From NCBI GenBank assembly GCA_011523245.1, contig WTHG01000219.1:1-10016 (forward strand): 10,016 bases of DNA, written 5' to 3'. Shown in pieces: positions 8,348 through 10,016 of this stretch (its first letter is position 1; every line of letters begins with the position of its first letter). Origin of the DNA: Verrucomicrobiales bacterium (GTDB taxonomy: Bacteria; Verrucomicrobiota; Verrucomicrobiia; Limisphaerales; UBA1100). The position numbers and the translations under genes are program-made. The notes below the pieces were generated by a model. That model was not told where the DNA came from, made no database searches, and saw only the letters and a program-made list of their open reading frames with translations.

Positions 8348-9086
8348 TAGGAATGAACACCGCATGCGCCGGATTATACGCCAACGCCGGATTCACCAAG
8401 CGCGCATCGTGACGCAAAAAATGAAACGTCACCGCCCGACGCGGTAGGTCACTGCGATTGGCCTCCGACTGGTGCAGCGTGTTCCCGTGGTGAATAGACA
8501 CTCCCCCGCGCGGCACCGGCGCCGGCGTCATCGGATATTTTTTGGCGACATCCGCCGGCACCTGCAGATTAAAAGGCTCCCCCTCCGGCGCCGTGTGCAC
8601 CAGCACCGGTTCGCGATGGCTGCCAAGGCCATAGTGGAGGCAGCCATTTTCTTCCGTGGCCGCATCCAGCGCGATCCATGTGGTGAGCAGTGCCTCGGTG
8701 TCACTCGGCGCAAAATAAAAATTATCCTGATGCACCGGCTTCGGGCCGCCGACCTCCGGCGGTTTGCAAAACACCTGACTGAAAAACAAGGTCACCCCCT
8801 CACCGATCAATTGCTCCACCGCCTCCACCAACGCCGGGGCCATGGCCAAGGCCCGAAACGCCGCCCGATGAAACACCGGATCATCCAATTTACTAAACGA
8901 ACTGGATGGATCACTGGGATCTTCCAGATACCATTCGCACTCTTCATCAGTGAGCGTAGCGCGAAATTCTGCATCCCACTGGGCCAAGTCTTCCAGCGCG
9001 CGGTCGATCTCTTCTGTGCTAAAGAGATCAGGTACAGTCAATTGTCCGTCACGCCCAAAGGCATCGAGTTGTTCGGCATCAAGCAT
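8316..9086 (-). CDS. Phytanoyl-CoA dioxygenase (PhyH) family Fe(II)/2-oxoglutarate oxygenase
   Basis: Protein of 256 residues from the ATG at 9086; a GTG at 9098 would add four residues, with an in-frame stop shortly upstream. Family members hydroxylate a substrate using Fe(II), O2 and 2-oxoglutarate, usually in the cytoplasm, and no signal peptide is seen here. The iron site is visible as HQD (His119, Asp121) and a distal His205 in TLHQSEANRS; Arg216 or Arg217 in LPRRAVTFHF is the likely 2-oxoglutarate anchor. The central block TTWIALDAATEENGCLHYG and GSH at 155-157 also fit the family. Substrates across PhyH proteins vary widely, so none is assigned. It lies upstream of PSD1 copy B on the same strand and may share its transcript. 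The last nine residues (SRGDAEARS) are encoded by the repeat-like element, so the C-terminus may have been altered by its insertion. Confidence 0.9.
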   Translation of the reverse strand: MLDAEQLDAFGRDGQLTVPDLFSTEEIDRALEDLAQWDAEFRATLTDEECEWYLEDPSDPSSSFSKLDDPVFHRAAFRALAMAPALVEAVEQLIGEGVTLFFSQVFCKPPEVGGPKPVHQDNFYFAPSDTEALLTTWIALDAATEENGCLHYGLGSHREPVLVHTAPEGEPFNLQVPADVAKKYPMTPAPVPRGGVSIHHGNTLHQSEANRSDLPRRAVTFHFLRHDARLVNPALAYNPAHAVFIPSSRGDAEARS

Positions 9087-9098
9087 CAGAGCGGTCAC

Positions 9099-9238
9099 TA
9101 TGGCATCAATGGCTCAGGCCGTCAGTCGCAAGGTGTAGATTTGTCCAGCCTATCACTCTTTACGTGATTTAGGGCAGCTACAAAAACTCATTGAGCTTGT
9201 AGTGGACGGGCTATGGGCGATTGCCTTAAATTAGCCGC
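9099..9238. promoter_or_regulatory. Divergent intergenic region with two small dyads; no clear promoter
   Basis: This AT-richer stretch separates the dioxygenase gene (minus) from the lipoprotein gene (plus), so promoters for both should lie here. Two inverted repeats are visible. One is ATCAC at 9152-9156 with GTGAT at 9164-9168. The other is CTACAA at 9178-9183 with TTGTAG at 9197-9202, which encloses CTCA-T-TGAG at 9187-9195. These could be operator sites or RNA stem-loops. I found no convincing -35/-10 pair on either strand and no Shine-Dalgarno before either gene. No ORF or RNA gene is seen. Confidence 0.3.
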
Positions 9239-9625
9239 ATGAAAGCTGTGATGATTGGTTTGGCTCTATTCTTGGTGATGGGGTGCGGGAGATCAGATGC
9301 AAAAAAACTATCAGAAGAATTAGATGCTCGAAACAAAGCATGGGAAGCTGAGGTGGAAGCATTGTCAAATGCACGTCCGAATGAGCCAATCAAGCCGGAG
9401 CAGACTAAAGCCATAATTTCCGCAGGGACCAAGCTATGGGAATTTGAAATGGGATATCAGATTCGGTCCTCCCCCGCCATCGGCTCTGATGGCACGGTTT
9501 ACGTCGGGTCAGTGGATAAAAAGCTCTATGCCATCAAGACCGATTCCAAAGGCCTCGCCAAAAGCCCGTGGCCGATGCGCGGGCAAAATCCCCAACACAC
9601 CGGCCGCGCGCTCAAGAAGGAATAA
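9239..9625 (+). CDS. Small lipoprotein with a single PQQ-type beta-propeller repeat
   Basis: Protein of 128 residues from the ATG at 9239. The N-terminus is a lipoprotein signal: a hydrophobic stretch ending in the lipobox-like VMGC, with Cys16 as the lipidation site, so the protein should be membrane-anchored. A charged helical segment (about 20-50, KKLSEELDARNKAWEAEVEA) follows. The C-terminal part is one PQQ-like repeat: GTKLWEFEMG, then SSPAIGSDGTVYVGSVDKKL and YAIKTD. It ends with SPWPMRGQNPQHTGR, a tail I associate with longer multi-repeat proteins in Verrucomicrobiota. A beta-propeller normally needs several such repeats, so this is either a remnant or a protein that works as a multimer; no cofactor binding is assumed. 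By hand count, GC is about 45% in 9241-9420 and about 56% in 9421-9625, both below the neighbouring genes. It converges with larC, 7 bp apart, leaving no room for a separate terminator. Confidence 0.72.
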   Translation: MKAVMIGLALFLVMGCGRSDAKKLSEELDARNKAWEAEVEALSNARPNEPIKPEQTKAIISAGTKLWEFEMGYQIRSSPAIGSDGTVYVGSVDKKLYAIKTDSKGLAKSPWPMRGQNPQHTGRALKKE

Positions 9626-9632
9626 AACCCAA

Positions 9633-10016
9633 TCAACGCGCCGCCGCGACCGCTGCATCATACACAGCCTTTAGCGGTACGTCCGCTGACGCGGCAACCA
9701 CTCGGCAGCTTTCATATTCCGGAGCCACCTGTACGATCTCGCCATTGAGTTTGCCGAGCTTTACGGTCACCTCTCCATGCGGGGTGTTGACGGCCTTGGT
9801 TTCACGCTGAAGTTTGCGGCGTTCAGTCAAGGTACGGCGCACACCAAAGGCGCTGGTCTCGCGCAGGATCATTTCACAAAACTGATCCGCATCGCCTTCG
9901 GCACACAGGACACTGAGCTGCACACCGGGCCGGTTCTTCTTCATCTGGATGGGGGTGTGCACCACGTCCAGTGCGCCGGCCTTTAAGGCGCGTTCCACAA
10001 AATCGCCCAGGACTTC
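9633..10016 (-). CDS. larC: LarC, nickel-pincer cofactor biosynthesis protein, C-terminal 127 residues; cut by window end
   Basis: The frame is open to the last base of the window, so the start lies outside it; an internal GTG at 9998 is not the start. LarC is the CTP-dependent enzyme that inserts nickel into the pyridinium pincer nucleotide used by lactate racemase and related LarA-type enzymes; it acts in the cytoplasm. The visible part is the family's C-terminal domain. Diagnostic blocks are DVVHTPIQMKKNRPGVQLSV (17-36 of the fragment), ETSAFGVRR (53-61), RETKAVNTPHGEVTVK (71-86) and VAPEYESCRVVA (97-108). In Lactobacillus this domain is reached by a programmed frameshift from larC1 to larC2; whether the gene is a single frame here cannot be seen. 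No larA, larB or larE is in the window. Its stop codon faces the lipoprotein gene's stop, 7 bp away. Confidence 0.9.
   Translation of the reverse strand, partial: EVLGDFVERALKAGALDVVHTPIQMKKNRPGVQLSVLCAEGDADQFCEMILRETSAFGVRRTLTERRKLQRETKAVNTPHGEVTVKLGKLNGEIVQVAPEYESCRVVAASADVPLKAVYDAAVAAAR

Noticed and set aside
8183..8365. Minus-strand open frame of 60 codons containing AETRRRG
   Set aside because: It is a translation of the GC-rich repeat and the flanking intergenic DNA, overlapping two better-supported genes.
9141..9169. TTGTCC as a -35 box for the lipoprotein gene
   Set aside because: No acceptable -10 box lies 16-18 bp downstream; nothing there resembles TATAAT.

Overview
The window carries six genes: four complete and two cut by the window ends. 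Five lie on the minus strand and one on the plus strand. The gene set points to the Planctomycetota-Verrucomicrobiota group. PSD1-type cytochromes (PSCyt1-DUF1549-DUF1553) and Tat-exported DUF1501 proteins are hallmarks of that group. The short PQQ-repeat lipoprotein with its 'SPWPMRGQNPQHTGR' tail looks more verrucomicrobial, so I favour Verrucomicrobiota, with moderate confidence. GC is high, and none of the six complete or 5'-complete genes has a recognisable Shine-Dalgarno sequence.

Layout, reading the minus strand from right to left. At the right edge (9633-10016) is the 3' part of larC, which makes the nickel-pincer cofactor. Next, on the plus strand, is a small lipoprotein gene (9239-9625) that converges on larC with a 7-bp gap. 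A divergent intergenic region of about 150 bp with two small dyads separates it from a phytanoyl-CoA-dioxygenase-family gene (8316-9086, minus). A 114-bp gap holding a GC-rich repeat-like element follows. Then come two tandem PSD1-DUF1501 cassettes: PSD1 copy B (5187-8201) with DUF1501 copy B (3725-5185), and PSD1 copy A (448-3657) with DUF1501 copy A (431 to beyond the window start).

How the genes may work together: each PSD1 protein has a Sec signal peptide and two CxxCH haem-attachment motifs, so it should be an exported, probably dihaem, c-type cytochrome fused to DUF1549/DUF1553. Each DUF1501 protein has a Tat signal and an alkaline-phosphatase/sulfatase-like fold. The pairs sit 1 bp and 16 bp apart, so each pair is probably co-translated and acts together in the periplasm. 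In this group such pairs often sit near sulfatases and carbohydrate-active enzymes, but their biochemical role is unsettled. Copy A has a fucolectin-like F5/8 type C module in its centre; copy B has a different central module at the same place, suggesting different ligands. The dioxygenase upstream, on the same strand, may belong to the same transcription unit. I see no RNA genes, CRISPR arrays, transposases or phage genes.
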